In this document: piece after piece, positions 16,232 through 24,912 of the stretch | Position numbering within the stretch: position 1 is the stretch's first letter | Layout: the number at the start of each line of letters is the position of its first letter | NCBI RefSeq assembly: GCF_040545805.1 | Contig: NZ_JBEPMO010000006.1 | Coordinates: 1 to 64,000, forward strand | Origin: Moheibacter stercoris | Lineage (GTDB): Bacteria > Bacteroidota > Bacteroidia > Flavobacteriales > Weeksellaceae | Direction of reading: 5' to 3' | DNA: 64,000 bases | Position numbers and translations under genes: made by a program | The notes under the pieces: model-generated | The model's database searches: none | The model's input: the letters and a program-made list of their open reading frames with translations, nothing else | Told to the model about the DNA's origin: nothing

Positions 16232-17263
16232 TTATTTAACATATTGAATCGTTGCATTGGATTCCAATCCATTTAGACGACTATTGGTAAATCCTTGTTC
16301 AGCCATCCATTCATCACTAAATACTTTGGTGATATAACGAGATCCATGATCAGGGAAAACAATCACAACACAATCATTTTCGGTAAATTGATCGGCCAAT
16401 TGACGATAGGCTTGAACAGCAGCACCACTTGTGTAGCCACCCATAATTCCTTCTTTCAAAGCAATTTCTCTTGTTCTATACGCACTTTCTTCGTCAGTTA
16501 CTTTGACAAATTGATCTATCAAACTAAAATCTGTAGCTTCAGGCACCAAATTTTTCCCCAATCCTTCAATGCGATATGGGTAAATCTCATCTTTGTCAAC
16601 TTCGCCTGTTTCATGGTATTTTTTCAAAATTGAACCATAGGCATCAACTCCAATGATTTTGATGTTTGGATTTTGTTCTTTTAGAAATTTCGCAGAACCT
16701 GAAAGGGTTCCTCCTGTTCCACAACAAGCAATCAAATGCGTAATTTTCCCTTCAGTTTGTTTCCAAATTTCGGGTCCTGTTGTTAAATAATGGGCTTCAA
16801 GATTTTTTAGGTTGAAATATTGGTTGATATAGATAGAATTTGGCGTTTCGGCCGCAATTCTTTTCGCTACCTCATAATATGATCTTGGGTCGTCAGCTGG
16901 TACGTTGGCAGGACAGATAAAAACTTTAGCACCTAATGCTTTTAAATAAGCGATTTTTTCACCTTTTGTTTTATCAGAAACAGCTAAGATACATTTATAC
17001 CCTTTCACAATACTTACCATAGCAACGCTGAAACCTGTATTTCCAGAAGTTGTTTCTACGATAGTTGCGCCAGGTTTTAAAATGCCTGTTCTCTCTGCTT
17101 CTTCAATGATATGAAGAGCAATTCGGTCTTTGGTTGAGTGTCCCGGGTTGTAACTTTCCAACTTAGCGTAAACCTCACCTGGAATTCCTTGGCCTATTTT
17201 GTTTAGTTTAACTAATGGCGAATTGCCAATTAGTTCTAAAACGTTTTGATAAGTTCCAGTCAT
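16232..17263 (-). CDS. PLP-dependent cysteine synthase family protein (candidate cysteate synthase)
   Basis: 343 residues, fold type II. Seen: PLP lysine K45 in NPGHSTKDRI, the loop TTSGNTG (71-77), and the phosphate cup GTGGT (182-186). Standard CysK/CysM makes cysteine from O-acetylserine and sulfide. In Bacteroidota that make sulfonolipids, a relative makes L-cysteate from O-phosphoserine and sulfite. Next to an alpha-oxoamine synthase this gene is a good candidate for that step, though cysteine synthesis remains possible. The start is ATG 17263: an in-frame TTG 30 nt upstream lies within the promoter box at 17291-17298 and cannot be the start of a message from it. Confidence 0.88.
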   Translation of the reverse strand: MTGTYQNVLELIGNSPLVKLNKIGQGIPGEVYAKLESYNPGHSTKDRIALHIIEEAERTGILKPGATIVETTSGNTGFSVAMVSIVKGYKCILAVSDKTKGEKIAYLKALGAKVFICPANVPADDPRSYYEVAKRIAAETPNSIYINQYFNLKNLEAHYLTTGPEIWKQTEGKITHLIACCGTGGTLSGSAKFLKEQNPNIKIIGVDAYGSILKKYHETGEVDKDEIYPYRIEGLGKNLVPEATDFSLIDQFVKVTDEESAYRTREIALKEGIMGGYTSGAAVQAYRQLADQFTENDCVVIVFPDHGSRYITKVFSDEWMAEQGFTNSRLNGLESNATIQYVK

Positions 17264-17290
17264 TACATTTAGTTCTTTACTTACAATCGG

Positions 17291-17298
17291 CAAATTTA
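17291..17298 (-). promoter_or_regulatory. -7 promoter box TAAATTTG
   Basis: Perfect TAnnTTTG on the minus strand, 27 nt upstream of ATG 17263. It decides the start of the cysteine-synthase-like gene. Confidence 0.7.
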
Positions 17299-17400
17299 AG
17301 AATTTTTTATAAACTAACTATTTTTCGATTGTCTATTATCAACAGTTTTCGAACACCAATATCATTCCAAAGTTGAATAAAGGATTGAAACCCATTCATT

Positions 17401-18552
17401 TTACAACCTTTCAAATAAAGATGTTAAAATATTTTTGTCACTTTCTGTTAAGACCTTCTTTCTTCGTTCCATCATTTTTTCTGCTGCTTCAAAAGCCTTC
17501 TCTATTTCAAATATAACGGAATTTTTTCCACCACCCCAACTAAATGAAGGAATATATTTTGGTGGAAAACCCGAATCGAACACATTGGATGCCACACCAA
17601 TAACAGTCCCCGTGTTGAATTGCGTATTGATAGCGGATTTCGAAAAATCTCCCATAAACATCCCGCAGAATTGCAATTTCGTATCGATATAGGATTCTGT
17701 TGGATAATGATAGATGCTGATATTGGAATAATTATTCTTTAAATTGGAAATATTGGTATCTGCGCCCAAATTACACCATTCACCAATCACCGAATTCCCC
17801 AAAAATCCATCATGGCCTTTGTTGGAATACCCCATTAGAATCGAATTGTTTACTTCTCCTCCTACTTTGCAAAAAGGACCAATGGTTGTTCCGCTATAAA
17901 TTTTGGATCCCATGTTTAGTTTTGCGCCTTCACACAAGGCTAAACTACCTCGAACCATAGTACCTTCCATAATTTCAGCGTTTTTGCCAATGTAAATAGG
18001 TCCTTCCAAAGCATTTAAAAAAGCATATTCCACTACTGCACCTTCTTCAATAAAAATTTTTTCTCCACGAACTCCATTTGTGGAAGAAATAGTCTGAGAA
18101 ATCCTTCCTTTCGTTAACAATTCAAAATCGTAATGGATAGCATGATCGTTATGAGAAAATAAATCCCAAAGTTGTTCGATTCTGATTAAATCATGAATGA
18201 TCGTTTTGGTTTGCATGAATTTTTTAGAGACAAAATCTCCATGTGATCCTAAAAAAGCAATCGTTTGATTTTGAAACAACAATGCTTCTCCTTCTTTCAA
18301 GTGTTGAATCGATTCAACCAATTCGTCGGAAGGAAAATAAGCAGGATTGATGTATAAATTAATCGGAGCAATTTGAAGTGGAAATTTTTCCGCTAAATAC
18401 TCTTGTGTGAAATAACAAAAATTCCCTTCCAATAAGTTTTCCCATCTTTCTTTAAACGTTAACATACCCATTCGCAATTCTGCAACGGGCTTTGTTAAGG
18501 TTAAGGGTCTTAAATTTCCCCATTCAATTCCATCAAAAAGAATGATATTCAT
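17401..18552 (-). CDS. GlmU-like sugar nucleotidyltransferase
   Basis: 383 residues of the Bacteroidota GlmU-family type. An N-terminal nucleotidyltransferase-like domain starts MNIILFDGIEWGNLRPLTLT and has PVAELRMGMLTF. A C-terminal left-handed beta-helix (about 160-330) has hexapeptide-type turns (AVVEYAFLNALEGPIYIG, AEIMEGTMVRG, CNLGADTNISNL). The canonical GxGxR pyrophosphorylase loop is not evident; the N-terminal FDGIEWGNLRPLT takes its place. It probably acts in activated-sugar synthesis for the envelope. It has a clean promoter and is divergent from aroB. Confidence 0.8.
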   Translation of the reverse strand: MNIILFDGIEWGNLRPLTLTKPVAELRMGMLTFKERWENLLEGNFCYFTQEYLAEKFPLQIAPINLYINPAYFPSDELVESIQHLKEGEALLFQNQTIAFLGSHGDFVSKKFMQTKTIIHDLIRIEQLWDLFSHNDHAIHYDFELLTKGRISQTISSTNGVRGEKIFIEEGAVVEYAFLNALEGPIYIGKNAEIMEGTMVRGSLALCEGAKLNMGSKIYSGTTIGPFCKVGGEVNNSILMGYSNKGHDGFLGNSVIGEWCNLGADTNISNLKNNYSNISIYHYPTESYIDTKLQFCGMFMGDFSKSAINTQFNTGTVIGVASNVFDSGFPPKYIPSFSWGGGKNSVIFEIEKAFEAAEKMMERRKKVLTESDKNILTSLFERL

Positions 18553-18568
18553 CGTACATCGTTTGCGA

Positions 18569-18576
18569 CAAATTTA
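18569..18576 (-). promoter_or_regulatory. -7 promoter box TAAATTTG for the GlmU-like gene
   Basis: Perfect TAnnTTTG on the minus strand, 16 nt before the ATG, with a TTG 23 bp further upstream (18600-18602). It forms a divergent pair with the aroB promoter. Confidence 0.7.
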
Positions 18577-18618
18577 AACTTTATTTCAAGAGATGTACCC
18601 AATTCCTTATTGAAAACT

Positions 18619-18626
18619 TACCTTTG
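18619..18626 (+). promoter_or_regulatory. -7 promoter box TACCTTTG for aroB
   Basis: Perfect TAnnTTTG, 4 nt before the ATG at 18631. An in-frame TTG at 18610 lies upstream of the box and is ruled out. The message is probably leaderless. Confidence 0.7.
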
Positions 18627-18630
18627 TGAT

Positions 18631-19683
18631 ATGAAGCAATCACCCATTATTTTTGGAAATATTTACGAGGAATTAAACAAATTCCTTTCTGAAAAGTCCT
18701 ATGATATAATTTTCTTATTTGTCGATTCCAATACGCATGAACATTGTTTGCCAACTTTGTTGGGCGAAATGGAAACTCAGTCTGCAATGGAAATCATCGA
18801 AATTCCACCAGGCGAAGAAAACAAAGATTTGGAAATCGTTGCTCAAATATGGCAATCACTTGCCGAATTAGGCGCAAGTCGAAAAAGTTTGTTCATCAAT
18901 CTAGGCGGTGGTGTTATTACGGACATGGGCGGTTTTATTGCCTCAACATTTAAGCGAGGAATCGATTTCATCAATATCCCAACTACCCTTTTGTCTATGG
19001 TGGATGCATCTGTTGGAGGAAAAACAGGAATTGATTTTGGGGGTTTGAAAAATCAAATTGGAACCTTTTCGATGCCTCAAATGACTTTGATTGAAGCCAC
19101 ATTTCTTGAAACCTTGGAAGAACGGGAATTTCGTTCGGGAATAGCCGAAATGTTGAAACATGGACTCATTTATCAACCTGAACATTGGAATTCTCTCCAA
19201 AACATTACTGGCGAAACGATTCAAAATCTTATCGAAGATTCGGTCACAATAAAATCGGAAATCGTTGCCCAAGATCCAAAAGAATCGGGATTGCGTAAAA
19301 TTTTAAACTTTGGCCATACCATTGGTCATGCTTTCGAAAGTTATTATTTGCAAACCGATAATTCTTTGCTTCATGGCGAAGCAATAGCCATAGGAATGTT
19401 GGTAGAATCCATTTTAACCTTTGAAAATGAAATGATTTCTCAAACTGAATTAGACGAAATTTTCGAAGGCATTCTCAAAATATTTCCTTCTCAGCCTATC
19501 GATGAAAACATCATTCCTTCTCTTGTGGAATTGATGAAACACGATAAAAAGAATCAAGGTGGAAAAATTAGTTTTAGTTTGTTAAACGGAATTGGAAGCG
19601 CGAAATATGATGTTTTATTGAATGAAAATCAGATTTCGGAAGGAATTTTGATATACAATAAGAAACTAAATTCTTATGAATAA
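18631..19683 (+). CDS. aroB: 3-Dehydroquinate synthase
   Basis: 350 residues. It converts DAHP to 3-dehydroquinate, the second step of the shikimate pathway, with NAD and a divalent metal. Seen: GGGVITDMGGFIAS (NAD loop), IPTTLLSMVDASVGGKTGID (active-site segment), the metal-binding NFGHTIGHAFE, and HGEAIAIGM. The length is normal. ATG 18631 (MKQSPIIFG) is chosen because the promoter box covers the preceding codons. The stop overlaps the start of msrB by 8 bp. Confidence 0.96.
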   Translation: MKQSPIIFGNIYEELNKFLSEKSYDIIFLFVDSNTHEHCLPTLLGEMETQSAMEIIEIPPGEENKDLEIVAQIWQSLAELGASRKSLFINLGGGVITDMGGFIASTFKRGIDFINIPTTLLSMVDASVGGKTGIDFGGLKNQIGTFSMPQMTLIEATFLETLEEREFRSGIAEMLKHGLIYQPEHWNSLQNITGETIQNLIEDSVTIKSEIVAQDPKESGLRKILNFGHTIGHAFESYYLQTDNSLLHGEAIAIGMLVESILTFENEMISQTELDEIFEGILKIFPSQPIDENIIPSLVELMKHDKKNQGGKISFSLLNGIGSAKYDVLLNENQISEGILIYNKKLNSYE

Positions 19684-20170
19684 ATGGTTCATTTTAACGA
19701 TTTTATGTATTCAATCTTGTACCCAAACAATTCAAAAAGAGAGACCCATGGAAAATAATAAACAAACCAATTTCACGGTTCAAAAGACAGAAGAACAATG
19801 GAAAAAAGAATTGACTCCTGAACAATATTATGTGATGCGCGAAGCAGGAACAGAACGACCATTTTCAGGAAAATACAATATGCATTTTGAAGAGGGCATT
19901 TATAGCTGCGGAGGCTGCGGTGAACCCTTATTTTCATCGGAATCAAAATTTGATGGACATTGTGGTTGGCCTAGTTTTGATCGTGAAATTGAAGAAGGTA
20001 AAATTCTGGAAAAACTCGACAAATCGCATGGCATGATTCGCACCGAAATTCTTTGTGCCAAATGTGGAAGTCATTTGGGTCACGTTTTCAACGATGGACC
20101 TACCGAAACCGGTTTACGCTATTGTGTGAACTCTCTTTCGCTTGATTTCGAAGAAGAGGATTCAAAATAG
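19676..20170 (+). CDS. msrB: Lipoprotein peptide-methionine (R)-S-oxide reductase MsrB
   Basis: 164 residues. It reduces methionine-R-sulfoxide in proteins. A short lipoprotein signal (LTILCIQSC, Cys15) precedes the MsrB domain, so the enzyme is predicted to be lipid-anchored outside the inner membrane. Zinc pairs C78/C81 (CGGCG) and C127/C130 (CAKCG), GHCGWPSF near 94-101, and catalytic Cys150 in RYCVNS are all present. An internal Met25 would give a cytoplasmic form. The overlap with aroB implies coupled translation. Confidence 0.92.
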   Translation: MNKWFILTILCIQSCTQTIQKERPMENNKQTNFTVQKTEEQWKKELTPEQYYVMREAGTERPFSGKYNMHFEEGIYSCGGCGEPLFSSESKFDGHCGWPSFDREIEEGKILEKLDKSHGMIRTEILCAKCGSHLGHVFNDGPTETGLRYCVNSLSLDFEEEDSK

Positions 20171-20181
20171 TTGGGAAGTTG

Positions 20182-20189
20182 TAAATTTG
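20182..20189 (+). promoter_or_regulatory. -7 promoter box TAAATTTG
   Basis: Perfect TAnnTTTG, exactly 4 nt before the ATG of the DUF4199 gene, so a leaderless message is likely. Confidence 0.65.
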
Positions 20190-20193
20190 TCGC

Positions 20194-20733
20194 ATGAATA
20201 CAAACAAAAGTTCCATTCGTTTTGGATTAATCTTGGCTTTCCTTACAATTGCCATTTTTCTTACACTCTATTTTTTATTTTCCACGCAAGGAACTATTTC
20301 AGAGGTTCAATATTTTAATTATTCGGCCTTAATCAATTGTTTTTTATTGCCTGCAATCTATGCAATTGGAGGTTTTTACAATTCTTATTCCTTTGCAAAA
20401 ATTCAGCCCTTAAGCTTTGGGCAAGCTTGGAAATTGACTTTTCTTCCCATGTTTATTGGTGGTTTGATTAGCTTAGGATTCATCTTTATCTTTTTCAATA
20501 CCACAGGAGCTTGGGCAGAAGATAGTTTGCAGAGAGGTTGGTATGAATTGATGACGGCCAATCCCAATCCAGATTTCATGGAAAAGAATGGCGAATTTGT
20601 TGAAAACATGAATGACTTAAGCATCAACATGTTCACTACGAAGGTTTTCTTCCTTTCATTTTCAGCGATTATCTTTTTTTACTTTTTGATTTCGAGTATC
20701 TTCGCAGTATTCTTAAAAAATAGACGCGTCTAA
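20194..20733 (+). CDS. DUF4199 family membrane protein
   Basis: 179 residues with four transmembrane helices (about 10-30, 42-58, 75-95 and 150-172) and the family features of GLILAFLTIAIF at the start and LSFGQAWKLTFLPMFIGG in the middle. Uncharacterised, Bacteroidota-specific. It is usually next to a GT2 glycosyltransferase, as here, where its stop overlaps the glycosyltransferase start by 1 bp. A role in handling a lipid-linked sugar is inferred only from that link. Confidence 0.8.
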   Translation: MNTNKSSIRFGLILAFLTIAIFLTLYFLFSTQGTISEVQYFNYSALINCFLLPAIYAIGGFYNSYSFAKIQPLSFGQAWKLTFLPMFIGGLISLGFIFIFFNTTGAWAEDSLQRGWYELMTANPNPDFMEKNGEFVENMNDLSINMFTTKVFFLSFSAIIFFYFLISSIFAVFLKNRRV

Positions 20734-21710
20734 TGCATTTGTCGATTGTTATTCCATTATTGAACGAACAAGAATCTTTGGAGGAATTATTCCAAAGAAT
20801 CAATGTCGTTTGTTTGGAAAACGGATTTGATTTCGAAGTGATTTTCGTCGACGATGGAAGCTCAGATGATTCTTGGCAAGTGATTGAATACATTTCCAGC
20901 ATGCATCCAGAAGCAAGAGGAATCCGTTTTCGCAAGAATTATGGGAAATCTCAAGCCTTGATGGCTGCTTTTCGTGAAACAAAAGGAGATGTTGTCATCA
21001 CCATGGATGCCGATTTGCAAGATTTCCCAGAAGAAATCCCAGAATTGTATCATACCTTGAAAAACAACCATGCCGATATTGTTTCGGGATGGAAACAAAA
21101 GCGTCAGGATCCAAAATTGACCAAAAATTTGCCTTCTAAATTGTTCAATTGGGCGGCAAGAAAAAATTCAGGTTTAGAATTGCATGATTTCAACTGTGGA
21201 TTGAAAGCTTATCGAAGCGAAGTGGTGAAAGAATTGCAATTGCATGGCGATATGCATCGATACATCCCAGTTTTGGCCAAAAACTTAGGTTTTGGTCGAA
21301 TTATGGAGAAAAAAGTTCGTCACCAAGCCAGAAAATATGGTGAATCCAAATTTGGGAAACGTCGCTTTGTCAATGGTTTTTTGGATTTGATAACTTTATC
21401 ATTCATTTCCCGTTTTGGAAACAAACCTATGCATCTATTTGGCGCAATTGGAACCTTGATGTTTATCATCGGCTTCTTGGCTGCCGTTTATTTGGGATTT
21501 GACAAATTGTACAAAGTATACTTTTTAGAACAAAAAGCAAGATTGATTACCGACAATCCGTTTTTCTATATTTCTTTGGTTGCAATGGTTTTGGGAACCC
21601 AATTATTCCTAGCTGGTTTTTTGGGCGAAATTCTCATTCGTTCCAATAAAAACAAAACCGAATTTGAAATCAAAGATTCTGTTAACCTACACCAAAAAAT
21701 ACGACTATGA
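20733..21710 (+). CDS. Family 2 glycosyltransferase, polyprenyl-phosphate type
   Basis: 325 residues. The GT-A domain has VIPLLNEQESL, the nucleotide-binding VDDGSSDDSW (39-48) and the DAD metal motif (92-94 in MDADLQDFPEE). Two C-terminal transmembrane helices (about 232-252 and 273-300) follow. This is the DPM1/GtrB/ArnC layout: transfer of a sugar from a nucleotide donor to a polyprenyl phosphate on the cytoplasmic face. It sits between the DUF4199 gene (1-bp overlap) and the GIN lipoprotein gene (4-bp overlap). Confidence 0.9.
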   Translation: MHLSIVIPLLNEQESLEELFQRINVVCLENGFDFEVIFVDDGSSDDSWQVIEYISSMHPEARGIRFRKNYGKSQALMAAFRETKGDVVITMDADLQDFPEEIPELYHTLKNNHADIVSGWKQKRQDPKLTKNLPSKLFNWAARKNSGLELHDFNCGLKAYRSEVVKELQLHGDMHRYIPVLAKNLGFGRIMEKKVRHQARKYGESKFGKRRFVNGFLDLITLSFISRFGNKPMHLFGAIGTLMFIIGFLAAVYLGFDKLYKVYFLEQKARLITDNPFFYISLVAMVLGTQLFLAGFLGEILIRSNKNKTEFEIKDSVNLHQKIRL

Positions 21711-22411
21711 AAAAATTAAGTTTATTAGCCTTCGGAATTTTAGGTTTAACATCCTGTTCTTCAGGAATTGAAGGTGAAGGAGCTGCTACTGCTCAAAAAG
21801 AAATCAATTTGGAAGCATTTTCTTCGTTAAAAATTTCTTGCAATTGCCAATTGACGTTAATTCCTTCGACAACTACTAAAGTTATGATTGAGTCTCATCA
21901 AAATTTGGTAGATAATTTAGACGTTCAATTAAAAGGAAAGAATCTTAAAATCAGCGAATTATCCAAGGTGAAATCTTCAGATTTGTACAATGTTAATCTA
22001 TATTATAGTCCAGAATTACAAGAAATCGAATTACATGATCAAGCCAAAATGAAAGTTTCGGGTACTTTAAAATCCGAGAAATTTTCAATTGAGGCCAATG
22101 ATCAAGCAAATATTCAGGAAACCTTTGTGGAAATTACCGATATGAACTTATCGATTTCCGATCAATCTTTGGTCAATCTTACCGGAACGATTATCGATTT
22201 GAACCTTTCTTCTTCCGATCAATCCAAAGCAGATTTGACAGGAACCCAAGTTGTAGATATTCGATTTGATGCATCAGACAATTCTCATTTATCCATTTAT
22301 GCGATGAAAAACCTTTCTGGAAAAGCAACTGGGAATTCTGAAGTATTTTACAAAGGCAATCCAAAGAAAGATACAACCGAAAAGGATCTGGCAAAAATTC
22401 AACAACAATAA
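21707..22411 (+). CDS. GIN-domain (DUF2807) lipoprotein
   Basis: 234 residues. The lipobox LGLTSC gives an N-terminal lipid anchor. The mature part is the right-handed, repeat-built GIN/DUF2807 domain: INLEAFSSLKISCNCQLTLI, then repeated short strands (LKISELS, IELHDQAKMKVSG, IEANDQANIQ, LSISDQSLVNLTG, LNLSSSDQSKADLTG). The D-Q-S/A turns recur about every 20 residues. Function unknown. Translationally coupled to the glycosyltransferase. Confidence 0.85.
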   Translation: MKKLSLLAFGILGLTSCSSGIEGEGAATAQKEINLEAFSSLKISCNCQLTLIPSTTTKVMIESHQNLVDNLDVQLKGKNLKISELSKVKSSDLYNVNLYYSPELQEIELHDQAKMKVSGTLKSEKFSIEANDQANIQETFVEITDMNLSISDQSLVNLTGTIIDLNLSSSDQSKADLTGTQVVDIRFDASDNSHLSIYAMKNLSGKATGNSEVFYKGNPKKDTTEKDLAKIQQQ

Positions 22412-22420
22412 ACCCTTTAT

Positions 22421-24130
22421 ATGAACAATAACGCATTGGAAAGAGCTAAAATTTGGCTCAATGAACAATACGATGAAGAAACGCGAACGAAAGTTCAAGA
22501 TATGATAAATAATAATCCGACACTTTTGGAGGATTCATTTTACAAAGATTTAGAATTTGGAACGGGAGGCATGCGCGGAATTATGGGCGTTGGAACCAAT
22601 CGTATCAATAAATATACTTTAGGTGCAGCCACACAAGGATTGGCTAATTATTTACAATTGCAATTTCCTGACAAACAAAAATCAGTTGCCATTGCGTATG
22701 ATGTACGCCATAATTCGGATAAGTTTGCCCGAATTGTAGCCAATATTTTAACGGCAAATGGAATCCAAGTTTACTTATTTGAAAGTTTCCGTCCGACACC
22801 TGAATTATCCTTTGCTGTAAGACATTTAGGTTGTGATGCGGGAATCGTATTGACAGCTTCTCACAATCCGCCTGAATACAATGGATACAAAGTATATTGG
22901 AATGATGGTGGACAAATTGTTCCTCCGCATGACAAAGCGATTATCACTGAAGTTGGAAATGTTCAACCTAGTCAAATTCAATTTGATGGAAATGATTCTT
23001 TGTTAAAAATGATGGGAGAAGAAATCGACAATGCATTTATCGATGCAAGTATTTCTCAAATCGGATTTAACCATCAAGGAAAAGAAGATTTAAAAATCGT
23101 CTTTACTTCCATTCATGGAACTTCGATTGCCATCATGCCCGAAGCATTCAAACGAGCTGGATTTACCAATGTTCATATTGTAGAAGCACAAGCAACTCCA
23201 AGTGGTGATTTTCCAACCGTACAATCGCCCAATCCAGAAGAGCCTGCAGCCTTGAAAATGGCCTTGGATTTAGCAGAAGAAGTGAATGCCGATATTGTGA
23301 TTGGAACAGATCCAGACGCAGACCGATTGGGTATCGCTGTACGTAATTTGCATGGTAAAATGGTCTTATTAAATGGAAATCAAACCAATATTTTGTTGGT
23401 CGACTATTTATTGAAACAAAGACAAAACGATGGCATGGACGGAACGGAGTTCATTGGTTCGACCATTGTGACTTCTGATATTTTCTTTGAAATTGCGCAA
23501 TACTACAACGTTGATTGCAAAGTTGGTTTAACAGGTTTCAAATGGATTGCCGATATGATCCGTAAAGCAGAAGGGAAACAGAAATTCATCGGAGGTGGTG
23601 AAGAAAGCTTTGGCTTTATGGTGGGTGATTTTGTACGTGATAAAGATTCCGTTACTTCTACCCTTTTGGCTTGTGAAATTGCTGCAGCAGCCAAAGCAAA
23701 TGATAGTAGCATGTTTGAGGAATTATTGCATGTATACACCAAAACCCATTTTTATTTAGAGGATTTGATTTCGATTACCAAAACAGGAAAAGACGGAGCA
23801 GAAGAAATCAAACAAATGATGGCAGAATTTCGTCTAAATCCACCGCAAACATTTGATGGCTCAAAAGTCATTCGATTGGATGATTACCTACATTCGATTT
23901 CTAAAAATTTAGTGACTGGTGAGGAAACCAAAATTGATATTCCAATGTCCAATGTGTTGATATTTTATACTGAAGACGGATGTAAAATAGCTGCTCGTCC
24001 ATCTGGAACGGAACCTAAAATCAAATTTTATTTTTCAGTCAAAACTCATTTGGATGAAATTTGCGATTTCGAAATCAAAGAAGATGAATTACTGGAAAAA
24101 ATAGATCGATTAAAAAAAGAATTCAAATAA
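22421..24130 (+). CDS. Phospho-sugar mutase (phosphoglucomutase/phosphomannomutase)
   Basis: 569 residues, the long PgcA-like class. It interconverts hexose 1- and 6-phosphates. Seen: FGTGGMRGIMG near 46-56, the phosphoserine loop TASHNPPEYNGYK (Ser147), the metal loop DPDADR near 304, the sugar loop GGEESFGF near 390 and the phosphate loop RPSGTEPKIKFY near 525. The first ATG follows the lipoprotein stop by 9 nt, so it is the last gene of the DUF4199-GT2-GIN cluster and is closed by a strong terminator. Confidence 0.93.
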   Translation: MNNNALERAKIWLNEQYDEETRTKVQDMINNNPTLLEDSFYKDLEFGTGGMRGIMGVGTNRINKYTLGAATQGLANYLQLQFPDKQKSVAIAYDVRHNSDKFARIVANILTANGIQVYLFESFRPTPELSFAVRHLGCDAGIVLTASHNPPEYNGYKVYWNDGGQIVPPHDKAIITEVGNVQPSQIQFDGNDSLLKMMGEEIDNAFIDASISQIGFNHQGKEDLKIVFTSIHGTSIAIMPEAFKRAGFTNVHIVEAQATPSGDFPTVQSPNPEEPAALKMALDLAEEVNADIVIGTDPDADRLGIAVRNLHGKMVLLNGNQTNILLVDYLLKQRQNDGMDGTEFIGSTIVTSDIFFEIAQYYNVDCKVGLTGFKWIADMIRKAEGKQKFIGGGEESFGFMVGDFVRDKDSVTSTLLACEIAAAAKANDSSMFEELLHVYTKTHFYLEDLISITKTGKDGAEEIKQMMAEFRLNPPQTFDGSKVIRLDDYLHSISKNLVTGEETKIDIPMSNVLIFYTEDGCKIAARPSGTEPKIKFYFSVKTHLDEICDFEIKEDELLEKIDRLKKEFK

Positions 24131-24142
24131 TTATTATTTTTG

Positions 24143-24167
24143 AACCCTGATAAATTCAGGGTTTTTT
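24143..24167 (+). terminator. Terminator of the phospho-sugar mutase gene
   Basis: 8-bp stem AACCCTGA (24143-24150) / TCAGGGTT (24156-24163) with a 5-nt loop and a T-run. A box TATTTTTG at 24135-24142 lies just before it, but its message would start inside the hairpin, so I do not count it as a promoter. Confidence 0.85.
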
Positions 24168-24180
24168 ATTTCAATTGTAC

Positions 24181-24912
24181 ATGAAACTATTCGCCATTAT
24201 TCCTTCTATTCTTTATTATATTTTATTTGGTCTAGGATTATTAATATTCCATGTAATCCAATGGTTAAGCTATAATTTGGGTGGTTATCAAGCGCACCAT
24301 AATTCAGTAAAATGGATGAATTGGTATTTGATGATGACAACCAAAGTTTTGGGAACCACTCATTATTTCGAAGGAAAAGAAAACTTGCAAGAAGGTGTTC
24401 CGTACATTTTTGTAAGCAATCACCAAAGCATGTTTGACATCAGCCCTATTGAATGGTATTTGACAAAATTTCATCCGAAATTCATTAGCAAAATCGAATT
24501 AGGAAAAGGAATCCCAAGTGTTTCCTATAATTTGCAACACGGAGGATCAGTTTTGATTGATCGAAAAGATCCACGACAAGCTTTACCTGAAATCAAAAAA
24601 TTGGGACAATATATTGAAAAGCATAATCGTTCAGCAATGATTTTCCCAGAAGGAACTAGAAGTCGAGATGGACAACTTAAAAAGTTTCATGATACTGGAA
24701 TTAAGACTTTAATAAAATATTCACCCTCAGCACAAATTGTTCCTATAACCATTAATAATTCATGGAAATTAGTGAAAAATGGTTCTTTTCCCTTAACTTT
24801 GGGTGTTAGGTTTAAAGTTCATGTACATCAACCTATTGATCCTAAAGGGAAGGATTTTGATGCAATCATGGACGAAATTAGAAATAAAATACAATCCAAA
24901 TTAGAAAGTTAA
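24181..24912 (+). CDS. plsC: 1-Acyl-sn-glycerol-3-phosphate acyltransferase
   Basis: 243 residues. It adds the second fatty acid to lysophosphatidate. An N-terminal membrane segment (about 8-30) is followed by the acyltransferase motifs HQSMFD (H81-D86, the HX4D catalytic pair), GSVLIDRKDPRQA, and the FPEGTRSR block near 155. ATG 24181 is taken over an in-frame TTG 6 nt upstream. The acyl-ACP desaturase gene follows with no gap (TAA-ATG), so the two lipid genes are coupled. Confidence 0.92.
   Translation: MKLFAIIPSILYYILFGLGLLIFHVIQWLSYNLGGYQAHHNSVKWMNWYLMMTTKVLGTTHYFEGKENLQEGVPYIFVSNHQSMFDISPIEWYLTKFHPKFISKIELGKGIPSVSYNLQHGGSVLIDRKDPRQALPEIKKLGQYIEKHNRSAMIFPEGTRSRDGQLKKFHDTGIKTLIKYSPSAQIVPITINNSWKLVKNGSFPLTLGVRFKVHVHQPIDPKGKDFDAIMDEIRNKIQSKLES

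Noticed and set aside
18610..18630. TTG start for aroB seven codons upstream
   Set aside because: The -7 promoter box covers these codons, so the message starts after them.
24135..24142. TATTTTTG box as a promoter for plsC
   Set aside because: It lies directly before a strong terminator hairpin, so transcripts would stop at once; the box is probably chance.
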